A stretch of 39,590 nt of DNA from contig JARVJS010000006.1 of NCBI GenBank assembly GCA_029776125.1, positions 1-39,590 of the forward strand. The letters run 5' to 3'. The position numbers were made by a program, and so were the translations under genes. Below are positions 1 through 8,614 of the stretch, piece after piece. The notes beneath the pieces are model-generated. The model searched no databases. It was not told where the DNA came from and saw only the letters and a list, made by a program, of their open reading frames with translations. This DNA comes from Nitrososphaeria archaeon (GTDB lineage: Archaea > Thermoproteota > Nitrososphaeria > JACIWG01). The first letter of the stretch is position 1; each line of letters begins with the position of its first letter.

Positions 1-1188
1 ATTAAAGAAACTTTGGTCAGAGCAATTACAGACTGTGGTGTGGAGGTTTACGATCTTGGTTTAGTTCCTACGCCTGTTCAGTATTTTTCCCTGTTTACGC
101 TTCCTGTGGAAGGCGGGATGATGATAACCGCAAGCCACAATCCACCTGAATACAATGGTTTTAAACTGAGCATTGGTAAGGAAACAATTTTTGGTGAGGA
201 CATACAGAAAATAAGAAACATTATTGAAAACAAAACATTTGTAGCTTTGATGAAAAAGGAAAGGGCAATTAAATGCAATATGCGTAACTATTACATAGAT
301 TACATGGTAAATGCTTTTCCTTCACTTAAAGGGTTAAAAGTAGTGGTTGACTCGGGAAATGGCGTGGCAGGAGTGGTTGCTCCCGAGATAATGAAAAAAC
401 TTGGCGCAGAGGTAATAGAACTTTTCAGTAAACCTGATGGAACCTTTCCTAATCATCATCCTGACCCTGTTGTTCCTGAAAACATGAAAGTAATGATTGA
501 AACAGTGAGAAAAACAAAGGCACACGTAGGCATTGGTTACGATGGGGATGGTGACAGACTTGGCGTTGTTGATGAGAATGGAGAGATGATTTGGGGAGAC
601 AAGCTGATGATTATATTTGCAAAGGATGTTTTAAAAGAAAATCCTGGTGCAAAAATTATTGGTGAGGTTAAGTGTTCAGATGTAATGTATAGAGAAATAG
701 AAAGATTGGGCGGAAAACCAATAATGTGGAAAACGGGACATTCACTTATAAAGAGAAAAATGAAGGAAGAAGAAGCCTTACTTGCAGGAGAGATGAGCGG
801 GCACATGTTTTTTAAGGATAGATACTTTGGTTATGACGATGCTATTTATGCTTCCTTGAGATTACTTGAAATACTGAAAAATTCAGGAGAGCCCTACAGC
901 ATAGGCAAACTACTTAATGGTGTAAATTTCATGTGTACCACACCTGAAATAAGAATAGATTGCCCTGAAGAAGAAAAAGAAACAGTAATTGAACGTGCTA
1001 AAGAATGTTTTAAAAATTATGCCTGCTGTTTCATAGATGGTGTAAGAGTAAGTTTTGACAAAGGTTGGGCATTGATAAGACCGTCTAATACTCAACCTGT
1101 GCTGGTTGCAAGAATAGAAGCGGAGACAGAAAAACAGCTTAACGAAATAAAACAGATATTTCAGAAAGAACTTTCATTAAATTTTTAA
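1..1188 (+). CDS. phosphomannomutase/phosphoglucomutase, 5'-truncated by window edge
   Basis: This is an alpha-D-phosphohexomutase, which interconverts hexose 1- and 6-phosphates for sugar-nucleotide and envelope polysaccharide synthesis in the cytoplasm. The reading frame is open from base 1, so the start lies outside the window; 395 codons are visible against about 450 for the family, so roughly 55-60 residues are missing. The phosphoserine loop TASHNP, the metal-binding loop DGDGDR, the sugar-binding GEMSGH and the C-terminal phosphate-binding RPSNTQP are all present in the right order, so the visible part looks intact. RPSNTQP replaces the usual RPSNTEP. It is an ordinary metabolic gene beside accessory genes, so it could be chromosomal flank or element cargo; nothing seen decides this. 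Confidence 0.93.
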   Translation: MKETLVRAITDCGVEVYDLGLVPTPVQYFSLFTLPVEGGMMITASHNPPEYNGFKLSIGKETIFGEDIQKIRNIIENKTFVALMKKERAIKCNMRNYYIDYMVNAFPSLKGLKVVVDSGNGVAGVVAPEIMKKLGAEVIELFSKPDGTFPNHHPDPVVPENMKVMIETVRKTKAHVGIGYDGDGDRLGVVDENGEMIWGDKLMIIFAKDVLKENPGAKIIGEVKCSDVMYREIERLGGKPIMWKTGHSLIKRKMKEEEALLAGEMSGHMFFKDRYFGYDDAIYASLRLLEILKNSGEPYSIGKLLNGVNFMCTTPEIRIDCPEEEKETVIERAKECFKNYACCFIDGVRVSFDKGWALIRPSNTQPVLVARIEAETEKQLNEIKQIFQKELSLNF

Positions 1189-1224
1189 GGATGCAAAAGA
1201 TTGAAAAGACTAATTTTAACTAAA

Positions 1225-1255
1225 TTTTGATACATCCATGTACCCTATATATAGG
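1225..1255 (+). promoter_or_regulatory. 31-bp shared element, copy 1
   Basis: TTTTGATAC, six variable bases, then GTACCCTATATATAGG, ending in the perfect palindrome CCTATATATAGG (1244-1255). The ATG of the next gene follows the final GG with no intervening base, so any transcript from here would be leaderless or nearly so. It is one of six copies in the window. Promoter or operator function is inferred. Confidence 0.7.
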
Positions 1256-1738
1256 ATGACATGGATTTCTCATAAGGCACTAACATTTTCTATACTGTTT
1301 GTTACAACAAACAACTTATGGTTTTCTTTGGTTGCAACAGTGGGAGCAATACTTCCCGATTTTCTTGAGGGAACAGGTTTTTTGTCTCTTAACCCATACA
1401 CTCAGTATAGGTGGAAGCAGAACCACAGAAAGATAACTCATTGGATATTTCCATATTTATTTTTGCTTTTGATAGCATGGATAATGTTTAAAGGAAATCC
1501 TTTTACCTTTAAGCCTGATTTTCAGTTTGCCCTTAATAATCGCTTGATTTTTTGGATTCTTTTCTCTGTTTGTGTAGGGGCTATATTTCATATACTGCAG
1601 GATGCTATCTCAGGAAAGGTTCCTTTACTTAATCCTAAAAGAAAAGATTTTGGTGTAAGGCTTATTCCTACAAAATCCACTATTGAATATATTTTCACAA
1701 TAGCTATAATATTAATAATTTTCATGATGAGGTATTAA
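1256..1738 (+). CDS. YdjM/DUF457-like membrane-bound metal-dependent hydrolase
   Basis: This 160-residue integral membrane protein has several hydrophobic segments. The polar motifs fit the YdjM/DUF457 family: an early SHKA histidine, GAILPDFLE, HRKITHW in a loop, and a later GAIFHILQDAIS with His and Asp. These are thought to bind metal, and the substrate is unknown. An in-frame ATG at 1238 lies inside the shared element; I prefer ATG 1256 because it directly abuts the element exactly as at 33301. No Shine-Dalgarno site is present. The next gene starts three bases after the stop, so the two are probably cotranscribed. Confidence 0.75.
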   Translation: MTWISHKALTFSILFVTTNNLWFSLVATVGAILPDFLEGTGFLSLNPYTQYRWKQNHRKITHWIFPYLFLLLIAWIMFKGNPFTFKPDFQFALNNRLIFWILFSVCVGAIFHILQDAISGKVPLLNPKRKDFGVRLIPTKSTIEYIFTIAIILIIFMMRY

Positions 1739-1740
1739 AA

Positions 1741-2349
1741 ATGGAAAATAAACTGGACATCAAAGAATTACTTGCTTTAATAATTTACAAAAATGATTAC
1801 ATTTACCCTTTACTAAAAGATACTGTTCAATGCGTTATTCTTGACATTATTTTTTCACGAACTATACTTGAGGGGAAACCTTCTGTGAAAATAAGCTATC
1901 AGGATTTAGCACTTCTCGCAGGTTGTTCTGTAGGAACAGTAAAGTCTGCCTTGAAGGATTTAATACTGTCTAGTTTAATAAAAATTGTAGGAAACCATCG
2001 CAGTAGAATAGCAAACGAATACGCTGTTAACCTAAAAATACCTGAAAACTTGAAACAATTTATGCCACTGCAGAGATTACCTTATAAAACAGTAAGCCAA
2101 ATTATATCAGGAAATAATAGAAAACCTGTTTTACAGTTAACTGCTGAAGGAATGGCAATAGTTAACTCTATTAAAGCAAGTATGAGTCCTCATGAAAGGG
2201 CTTTATATGAGAAAAAAGCAGTAGATGAACTAATAATTGAAAATGTTGAAATAAATGATGAATCAATAGACAGAAAAATTACTGAAATAATAATTAGAGG
2301 GTTTAGCAGTGAAAAACGAAAAAAATATCTTGTCTCAGTTGAGCAATAA
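1741..2349 (+). CDS. winged-helix DNA-binding protein
   Basis: This 202-residue protein has a winged-helix region near residues 45-95. It reads like the N-terminal DNA-binding domain of plasmid replication or GntR-like regulatory proteins (ISYQDLALLAGCSVGTVKSA followed by a wing rich in basic residues). The C-terminal half is helical and charged and not recognised. It starts right after the membrane hydrolase and its 3' end overlaps scpB by 41 nt, so translation is likely coupled. It occupies the position where ScpA might be expected beside ScpB, but its sequence does not resemble ScpA. A role in replication, partition or regulation is inference only. Confidence 0.6.
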   Translation: MENKLDIKELLALIIYKNDYIYPLLKDTVQCVILDIIFSRTILEGKPSVKISYQDLALLAGCSVGTVKSALKDLILSSLIKIVGNHRSRIANEYAVNLKIPENLKQFMPLQRLPYKTVSQIISGNNRKPVLQLTAEGMAIVNSIKASMSPHERALYEKKAVDELIIENVEINDESIDRKITEIIIRGFSSEKRKKYLVSVEQ

Positions 2350-2866
2350 AATACTTGCTACGCTTTTTGTTTCAGATAGAGAAGTTTATTTGTCTGAGCT
2401 AGCAAATAAGTTTAATACAACTGAACAAGAAATTAAACTGTGTGTTTATGAAATAGCAAATTATTTAGAACCATCGTCCTTAAAATTGTCAATAACAGAA
2501 AAGTCTGTTATGCTTACAGTTGAGAAAGAATATTTAGAGTATGTTCCTAAAGAAATCGTTTTTCAAACACAACTGTCAGAGCAAGCACTGGAGACTCTTG
2601 CAGTTATTATTTACAAACAACCCTGTACAAAACAGGAAATAGAGCAAATAAGAGGAGTAGACTGCGAAAAGACAATTCAAACTTTACTTAACACAGGATT
2701 AATAAAAAAGATAGCAACAATTTCTCAAACAGGCAATCCCGTGCTTTACAGTGTTACGGAGAAATGCGTACACGCTTTTGGTTTTAAGTCCTATGAGGAT
2801 ATGCTTCAATGGATTAAAACAAAAGTAGAACAGAAAGAAGAACTATCTACAGTACGAGAATTATAA
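2309..2866 (+). CDS. scpB: segregation and condensation protein B (ScpB)
   Basis: ScpB is a kleisin-associated winged-helix protein that acts with ScpA and SMC in chromosome organisation and segregation. The 185-residue product has the family's two winged helices; the most diagnostic stretch is LSEQALETLAVIIYKQPCTK, followed by the EIEQIRGVDC segment. The start is a GTG at 2309 inside the upstream gene, chosen because AGAGGG lies about eight bases upstream and the protein then has normal ScpB length. No scpA or smc is in the window. On an accessory element it could assist segregation with host SMC-ScpA or with the neighbouring SbcCD-like pair; that is inference. Confidence 0.85.
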   Translation: MKNEKNILSQLSNKILATLFVSDREVYLSELANKFNTTEQEIKLCVYEIANYLEPSSLKLSITEKSVMLTVEKEYLEYVPKEIVFQTQLSEQALETLAVIIYKQPCTKQEIEQIRGVDCEKTIQTLLNTGLIKKIATISQTGNPVLYSVTEKCVHAFGFKSYEDMLQWIKTKVEQKEELSTVREL

Positions 2867-2895
2867 CTTTCCCCCTTTTTTATGAATATTTCAAT

Positions 2896-2925
2896 TTGAC
2901 AAAACTGTTTTGTTTTTGTTATAAT
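2896..2925 (+). promoter_or_regulatory. sigma70-type promoter for the sbcDC-like pair
   Basis: TTGACA (2896-2901), an 18-bp spacer and TATAAT (2920-2925) lie about 35 bp before the ATG at 2961. The region downstream of the spacer forms an imperfect dyad (GTTATAA...TTATAAC), a possible operator. A near twin with the same 18-bp spacer and the same TTGTTATAATA core lies at 13706-13735. Confidence 0.8.
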
Positions 2926-2960
2926 ATAATTATAACAAACAAGACAAAAGGAGCATTTCT

Positions 2961-4598
2961 ATGGAAATTAAAAATGCAATTAAAAACCTTTCTGATGCTC
3001 ACTTTTCGGTCATTTTGGCAAACTTTAACATTGGAAAACTCATACATGACGCATCGGTTATTAATAATGTCTCTCACGACGAAGTAATAAGAAAACTAAG
3101 TGAACATAATTTTTCTGTTAATTATCTTTACAACTGTTACAGAGCATATCAAAAGTTTAAGACTGAAAAGTTTCTTAAGAGTTTGAGAGCCTCTTTTGAA
3201 GGGTTGCTTACTTGGGGATTTATTGTAAACAACATACTTGAAGCACCAGAGGGAGACACACCTGAAGCAATTGCTTACTGGGAAGACAAATTAAGAAGTG
3301 CAGAGAAAATTCTTTATACTATTGAATACAATGTAGTTAAAAACTTTCATGCACTTCCTGAAGCAGTTAAATCTCAGATAGAAGGTTTACTTATTAGCCT
3401 TGGATATGAACTTCCAAATGGCAAAGAAAAGGAAAAAATTAAAATTGCTCACATAGCAGACATTCACATATCTGAAAAACTTACTACTGCAGGGAAGATC
3501 GTAATCAATCCTACTACAGGTCGCAATCGTAGACTTGATGACATACAAAGGTGCTTAACCTATGCAGTAGATAAAGCAATAGAGCAACAGTGTGACCTTG
3601 CACTTATAACAGAGCCCTTTGATAGATACAATCCTACCCCAAATGAAATAGACGTATTCGTAAACGAAGTGCTAAGACTTGCAGAACACATGCCTGTAGT
3701 CATTGAGCCAGGCAATCATGGAATGGATAGAAACCGCATGAACGCATCAGTATTCGTTTTTCTTAAAGGATATAACAATATTTTCGTAGCCGATGAGCCT
3801 ACTACATTTTATTACGATGGCAAGGTGTTAACTACAGAACCAACTATGCGGTTTGGTAAAAAAGGTTCCTGTTTTGTCCATGTCCTTCCTTATCCAGTTA
3901 AATATGGAAACGATGGTGATCCTGCAGAGGCAATGAAAGAACACATAGAAAGGTTTAAAAAGATAAAATCAGAAAATGCTTTATCTGTTTTACTTGCTCA
4001 CACAACAGTCGCAGGCTCAGAGGGAGCAGACTATGTTAAGTTTCTTTCAAGAGAACCTGTGCTTAAAATAGAAGATTTAAGTGGTTTTGACTATGTAGCT
4101 CTTGGGCACATTCATAGATTTCAAAAACTTTCAGACCGCATATACTATGCAGGAAACATTGAAAGAATAGATTTTGATGAAGAAGGACAATCTAAAGGTT
4201 TCATTATTGCAACCCTTGATACAGAAACTAAAGACCTTACTGTAGATTTCATTGAAACTCCTGCAACAGAGATGAAAACTGTTTCAGTGGATATGTTTAA
4301 AGAGATAGATTGGGAGCAAAGGATAAACAGTAATGTTCTTTATCGTGTAGTGGGTGTTGTAAATTCGGAGTCAAAGGTAGAACTCAAAGAAAGTGTTACA
4401 AAATTTCAGGAAAAAGCACCTCTTCTTTTAAAAGTGCAGGTAATAAGTAAGGAAAAACAAAATATACTTGCTCAAAGAATAACAGATAGCATTCAAGATG
4501 AGGAAGCATTGATTGAGTTTCTCAAAGCTAAAGAAATTCCTGAAAATTTTATTCCTGAAATAGTTGAGTATCACAAAAACATAAAGCAAAACGCATAA
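2961..4598 (+). CDS. SbcD/Mre11-like nuclease with N-terminal extension and altered motif II
   Basis: This is the nuclease partner of the SbcC-like ATPase downstream, and the pair would process DNA ends and hairpins. Residues 1-155 form a helical extension absent from ordinary SbcD, vaguely like DUF1016-type domains. The calcineurin-like phosphoesterase domain starts near 160: DIH (167-169), GNH (251-253), His347 and GHIH (382-385) are intact, and the AGNIERIDFDEEG capping region follows. The usual motif II GDLFD is replaced by TEPFD (217-221), so the metal-bridging Asp is not where it should be. The protein may have weakened or changed catalysis. The sbcC-like gene begins 11 bp after the stop. 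Family assignment is firm; activity is uncertain. Confidence 0.85.
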   Translation: MEIKNAIKNLSDAHFSVILANFNIGKLIHDASVINNVSHDEVIRKLSEHNFSVNYLYNCYRAYQKFKTEKFLKSLRASFEGLLTWGFIVNNILEAPEGDTPEAIAYWEDKLRSAEKILYTIEYNVVKNFHALPEAVKSQIEGLLISLGYELPNGKEKEKIKIAHIADIHISEKLTTAGKIVINPTTGRNRRLDDIQRCLTYAVDKAIEQQCDLALITEPFDRYNPTPNEIDVFVNEVLRLAEHMPVVIEPGNHGMDRNRMNASVFVFLKGYNNIFVADEPTTFYYDGKVLTTEPTMRFGKKGSCFVHVLPYPVKYGNDGDPAEAMKEHIERFKKIKSENALSVLLAHTTVAGSEGADYVKFLSREPVLKIEDLSGFDYVALGHIHRFQKLSDRIYYAGNIERIDFDEEGQSKGFIIATLDTETKDLTVDFIETPATEMKTVSVDMFKEIDWEQRINSNVLYRVVGVVNSESKVELKESVTKFQEKAPLLLKVQVISKEKQNILAQRITDSIQDEEALIEFLKAKEIPENFIPEIVEYHKNIKQNA

Positions 4599-4609
4599 AG
4601 GAGATAGGA

Positions 4610-6796
4610 ATGATTCCTATAAAGTTACAGCTAATTAACTTTTTGTCCCATAAAAATACAGAGATTGATTTTACCAATCTTAATGCAATTTGCCTATATG
4701 GTGAAAATGGTGCAGGTAAAACTTCTATTCTCGATGGAATGCTTTACGCTTTGTACAGTTACACTTCTCGTGGCAGAGATGACTCTCTTATCAAACTTGG
4801 TGAAAGAAAAATGCGGGTTGAATTTCTATTTGAAATGGAAGGCACACTTTACAAAGTTATTAAGGAAAAAGAAATAGGCAAAACTAAAAATACTTCTCTA
4901 TACATGGTTACCCCTGATGAAGAAGTGCTTGTTGCAACAGGTGAAAGGGTAGATGAATACATAGAAAGCCTACTTGGTATGAATTACGATACCTTTACCT
5001 CTACCTTTTTTTTGCTTCAGGATAATGCATACAGATTTATACTTGCTACACCCACAGAAAGATACAAAATTCTCTTTGACATACTTGGTTTAGAAGTGTA
5101 TCAAGAATACAGAAAAGTAGCCTCTTACTCAAAGAGAGAAGCAGAAGGAAAGGTTACATTTTTTAGTCAACAGATTGCAGATAGGGTAAAGATTGTAGAA
5201 GGTAAGGATAGTCTTGTTAAGAGTTTACAAAACGTAGAGCAGGAACTTTCACGAATTGCATCGATTCGTATAGAGTCGGAAAAACATTACATAGACAAAG
5301 AAAAAGACCTCTCAACTATATTAGCCCGAATTAAAGAGATACAAAAAATAACTTCAACAGACATAGAAAAGGAGATCCTTAACTCTCAGAAAAAAATAGC
5401 ACAGTATCAGGCTACTGTTCGGATGAAACCACAGGTTGAGGAAGCATTGAAGCAAAAAGCAGAGTTAAATCAGAAACTTACGAATCTGTTTGAATCGGAA
5501 CGAATCGTAATGAAGGAATATGATGAGGCTAAGGCAAAGTATAACGAAGTAGTAGAAAGAGAAAATAAGGTAAAAATACAGATAGAACAGATAGAAAGTA
5601 AAATTCGTGAGTATTCGATACGAATCGAACAGAGTAAAAAAACAGTAGCAGATTACGAAAAAGTGGCAAATCTACTCAATCAGGTTCCTTGCGGTGGAGT
5701 AGGACAGTATGCTACTTGTAGGCTTATTGCGAATGCTGTAGAGTCAAAAGAGAAAATTCCACAGGTGCAGAATACTATAAAGCAGTATGAGGAAGAAATA
5801 AAAAAATTTGAACAAGAAAAGAAATCTCTCACTCAAATACTTCAAAAAATAGCAAAGGAAAAGGAACAAGTAATACAGTATGGAAAATCTGTATCTCAGA
5901 AGGTAAAAGAACTTCAAGCACAAAAAGATGCTTTAACAAAACAGATAGAGGAAGTAGAAAAACTCTGTAGTATGCAGTCCGCAGTAGCCTCTGCGGAAAA
6001 GGCATTAGAGATGGAACAGGAAAGGCTTAAGCAACTTGAACAGGAAAAGGAAAAACTTGCACAAACAAAACAAGAGGAACAAATTCTTGCAAAGTTGTAT
6101 AAAGAAACTCTCATTCAAGTTGAAACACTAAAAAAACAAGTAACAGAGTTAAAGAATAGTGAAACTGAATTAATCAGACAAAAATCTCAGATAGAAAGTC
6201 AGATAGAACTCTGCAATAAAGCAGAACTGGAACTTAAGGAACTACAGATTCAACTTGATAAGGCGAAAAAGAATGCTTACATTTACTCAGTGCTTGATGA
6301 AGCATACGAAAAGATACCCAAAATTATGTTTACAAATTACATAGTTGCACTTGAAAGTAAAGTAAATGAAATACTAAACAGAATTTCAAACACGGGTATG
6401 CAAGTAGAACTTGTAACTGAAAGGCAGACTAAAACAACTAAAACTGTAAAAAACACTCTTGACATAATTGTTTCAGACATCATTGGTGAAAGACGCATAG
6501 AAAACTTCTCAGGTGGTGAAAAGACAAGACTCACACTTGCATTCACAGTTGCCCTAAGTGAACTTGCAAGCAAAAAGGCAGGACACAGAATACTCACGCT
6601 TGCTATTGATGAACCACCTGGACTTGATATGCAGGGTTTTAAGGATTTTGCATCAACCATAAATCAGTTGATTCAAGAAGGAATGTTTGCAAAGTGCTTT
6701 GTAATATCGCACAGTGGTGAACTTATTGATGAGTTTGAACAGAAAATAAAAGTGCAGAAACTAAATGGAAGCAGTGAGGTTATGGTTGAGGTGTGA
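4610..6796 (+). CDS. SbcC/Rad50-like SMC-type ATPase
   Basis: This is the ATPase arm of an SbcCD complex. The 728-residue protein has Walker A GENGAGKT (31-38), a Q-loop region with LLQDNAYRF, a long Lys/Glu/Gln-rich antiparallel coiled coil (about 175-600), the ABC signature FSGGEKTRLTL (from 633), Walker B ILTLAIDEP (about 661-669) and the D-loop GLD. It is short compared with E. coli SbcC (over 1000 residues), mainly in the coiled coil. The apex carries Cys361 and Cys370 nine residues apart (PCGGVGQYATC) instead of the canonical CxxC zinc hook, so dimerisation may differ. An RBS (AAGGAGATAGG) precedes the ATG. It is cotranscribed with the SbcD-like gene. Confidence 0.9.
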   Translation: MIPIKLQLINFLSHKNTEIDFTNLNAICLYGENGAGKTSILDGMLYALYSYTSRGRDDSLIKLGERKMRVEFLFEMEGTLYKVIKEKEIGKTKNTSLYMVTPDEEVLVATGERVDEYIESLLGMNYDTFTSTFFLLQDNAYRFILATPTERYKILFDILGLEVYQEYRKVASYSKREAEGKVTFFSQQIADRVKIVEGKDSLVKSLQNVEQELSRIASIRIESEKHYIDKEKDLSTILARIKEIQKITSTDIEKEILNSQKKIAQYQATVRMKPQVEEALKQKAELNQKLTNLFESERIVMKEYDEAKAKYNEVVERENKVKIQIEQIESKIREYSIRIEQSKKTVADYEKVANLLNQVPCGGVGQYATCRLIANAVESKEKIPQVQNTIKQYEEEIKKFEQEKKSLTQILQKIAKEKEQVIQYGKSVSQKVKELQAQKDALTKQIEEVEKLCSMQSAVASAEKALEMEQERLKQLEQEKEKLAQTKQEEQILAKLYKETLIQVETLKKQVTELKNSETELIRQKSQIESQIELCNKAELELKELQIQLDKAKKNAYIYSVLDEAYEKIPKIMFTNYIVALESKVNEILNRISNTGMQVELVTERQTKTTKTVKNTLDIIVSDIIGERRIENFSGGEKTRLTLAFTVALSELASKKAGHRILTLAIDEPPGLDMQGFKDFASTINQLIQEGMFAKCFVISHSGELIDEFEQKIKVQKLNGSSEVMVEV

Positions 6797-6801
6797 ATTG
6801 A

Positions 6802-6832
6802 TTTTGATACATTCGGGTACCCTATATGTAGA
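6802..6832 (+). promoter_or_regulatory. 31-bp shared element, copy 2 (upstream of csf2)
   Basis: TTTTGATACATTCGGGTACC followed by a degenerate palindrome half (CCTATATGTAGA). It ends 53 bp upstream of the csf2 start, leaving a 5' UTR with a strong GGAGG site. The stretch GCATTAATATATATAG just downstream resembles the region before csf4 (10993-11036), so a second promoter may lie there. Confidence 0.65.
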
Positions 6833-6885
6833 GATGCATTAATATATATAGAGAACAAAGTAAAAACAAAAAAGGAGGAAAAACT

Positions 6886-7941
6886 ATGAAGTCAGTAGTA
6901 TTTGAAGGAACAATTAAAACTGTATCACCATTGTTAGTTATGTTGCCTGAACCCAAAGGAGCACCAAGAAGTGCGGATAAGTCACCAAAGCATCCAAAAG
7001 CACCTGTTGTAGTAGGAGACATGGTAGTAGAAGTCCCTGTAATTCCGGGGAACACTATAAGGGGTGCTTTAAGAAGACAACTTGCTTTTAGTATTCTTTC
7101 AAAATTTAAAGACCTTGACTATTTAACCATTACCTTTCTTACTTGTGGTGGAGTAATAGACCCAAAAGAGGAAGACAAGGTTAGTCTTAAGCCAAATGAA
7201 GTATTTGAGTATGTCAAAGCAATTAAAGATAAAAACGTTGTTGCAAGTCTTTTCGGGGGATCTTTGCCAATAATAAAGATGATAAAAAGTAGCCTTATAA
7301 CAGAATTTGCTTGGGCAAAAGTAGGAGAAATTTATGATGGCTATCCTTATGTAGATGACATTATGCTGAAAAATATTACGTTTGCTAAGTTAGATGAAAC
7401 ATTAAGAAATTATGACATTTACAGTCTCCTTTCAGAAGAAGGCAAAGCAGAACTTGAAAAAAGATTTCAGAGCAAGAAAGAGAGAGTTGAATCAGGAGAA
7501 GAAAAAGGTAATGGTAAAAAACAAACAGGAGCAGAAACCGCAAACATTATTGGGTCTCTTGGTGATGCAGTAGCACCTAATGTTGAGTTTCAACACAGAA
7601 TAGAACTAACAGAGCCAACAGAAAGAAACTTAGGTGGTTTACTTTATGCTTTAAAAATGTTTGCCGAAAATGATGCTACTTTAGGAGGACATGTAAGGTT
7701 TGGTTTTGGAAAAGTTTATTGCGAATACAAAGTTTATGAAATAGAAGGAAAAGAAAAAAAAGAAATTGGAGATATTGCTGGTGGATGGGCACGCTTTGAG
7801 AATGAAGGTTTTGCTAGATTTTGTGAAATTAGTCCATCTTTAAAACCTTATTTGGCTACTTTTCAAGATTATTTTAGCAACTTAGAGAAAAAAGATATTA
7901 TTGTTGTTATTCCACAGGGGAAAAAGTCAAAAGGAGAATAG
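6886..7941 (+). CDS. csf2: type IV CRISPR Csf2 (Cas7-like backbone)
   Basis: Csf2 is the RAMP-superfamily Cas7 protein that polymerises along the crRNA in the type IV effector. Over 351 residues it shows an N-terminal RRM-like strand, the family motif PVIPGNTIRGALRRQ (about 47-61) and a C-terminal glycine-rich loop GGHVRFGFGKV (about 267-277). A Lys/Glu/Gly-rich stretch near 200-220 may be a flexible insertion. It has a strong AAAGGAGG RBS and is the first gene of csf2-csf3-csf1-csf5; csf3 begins one base after its stop. Assignment to Csf2 rather than Csm3 or Cmr4 rests on the IPGNTIRG motif together with the csf1, csf3 and DinG neighbours. Confidence 0.88.
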   Translation: MKSVVFEGTIKTVSPLLVMLPEPKGAPRSADKSPKHPKAPVVVGDMVVEVPVIPGNTIRGALRRQLAFSILSKFKDLDYLTITFLTCGGVIDPKEEDKVSLKPNEVFEYVKAIKDKNVVASLFGGSLPIIKMIKSSLITEFAWAKVGEIYDGYPYVDDIMLKNITFAKLDETLRNYDIYSLLSEEGKAELEKRFQSKKERVESGEEKGNGKKQTGAETANIIGSLGDAVAPNVEFQHRIELTEPTERNLGGLLYALKMFAENDATLGGHVRFGFGKVYCEYKVYEIEGKEKKEIGDIAGGWARFENEGFARFCEISPSLKPYLATFQDYFSNLEKKDIIVVIPQGKKSKGE

Positions 7942-7942
7942 C

Positions 7943-8614
7943 ATGAGATTTGAGGTAAGCTTTGTAAACAAACAAAAAGCAGGGCTTGTTGTTTTAAATA
8001 CTAATACTCCTTTTGATGGAATACTATCTTATTTTGCTTATTTAAGAAATAAGGAAAAGTATTCTGAACAGGAAGCGGTGAGACTATCTCAAGAGGAACT
8101 TCCTTTAAAGAAGTATATTTTTGAAGGAGATTTCTTTTATTTTGCAGGTATGCCTGATATATTCACAACTACTCCTGTTAAAGATTACATGTTTGGTTTT
8201 ACTAACAAAATCTCTAATCCACAAACATACGAAAAAATGGGAAGCGATTTTGTAAAAAAACTGTTTTCAGTAAAAAAACTTGAACAGGGTAGTGGTGGGA
8301 CTGGTCCATACAAATGCTGGCTTGTTACAGTAAAAGCGACTTATTTTAACAAAATATCTTATGTTGTTGAAGTGGAAAATGAAAGAGTAGATGAATTTAT
8401 TTCTCTTGTAAAGAACATTAACGCAATTGGCAAATATACAAGGTTTGGATTTGGTAGGTTTGAAGAATGTGAAATAGTTGAAACAGACAAGCCAATAAGA
8501 AGATATATTCCTGTTAATGCAGGAATAAAAACAGAAAAACAGTTCATTATGTCAGCAACAAGACCACCATATTGGGGGAGGGAAACAGTATTATGCGGAA
8601 TGGCAGAGATATAA
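7943..8614 (+). CDS. csf3: type IV CRISPR Csf3 (Cas5-like)
   Basis: Csf3 is the Cas5-type RAMP protein that caps the crRNA 5' handle in type IV complexes. The 223-residue product has the late G-rich loop KYTRFGFGRFEECEI and the C-terminal RPPYW motif seen in Csf3. The frame is open further upstream, but ATG 7943 is preceded by AAAAGGAG and lies immediately after the csf2 stop, so it is the sensible start. Its 3' end overlaps csf1 by 22 nt, indicating coupled translation. It sits in the middle of a four-gene effector operon. Confidence 0.85.
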   Translation: MRFEVSFVNKQKAGLVVLNTNTPFDGILSYFAYLRNKEKYSEQEAVRLSQEELPLKKYIFEGDFFYFAGMPDIFTTTPVKDYMFGFTNKISNPQTYEKMGSDFVKKLFSVKKLEQGSGGTGPYKCWLVTVKATYFNKISYVVEVENERVDEFISLVKNINAIGKYTRFGFGRFEECEIVETDKPIRRYIPVNAGIKTEKQFIMSATRPPYWGRETVLCGMAEI

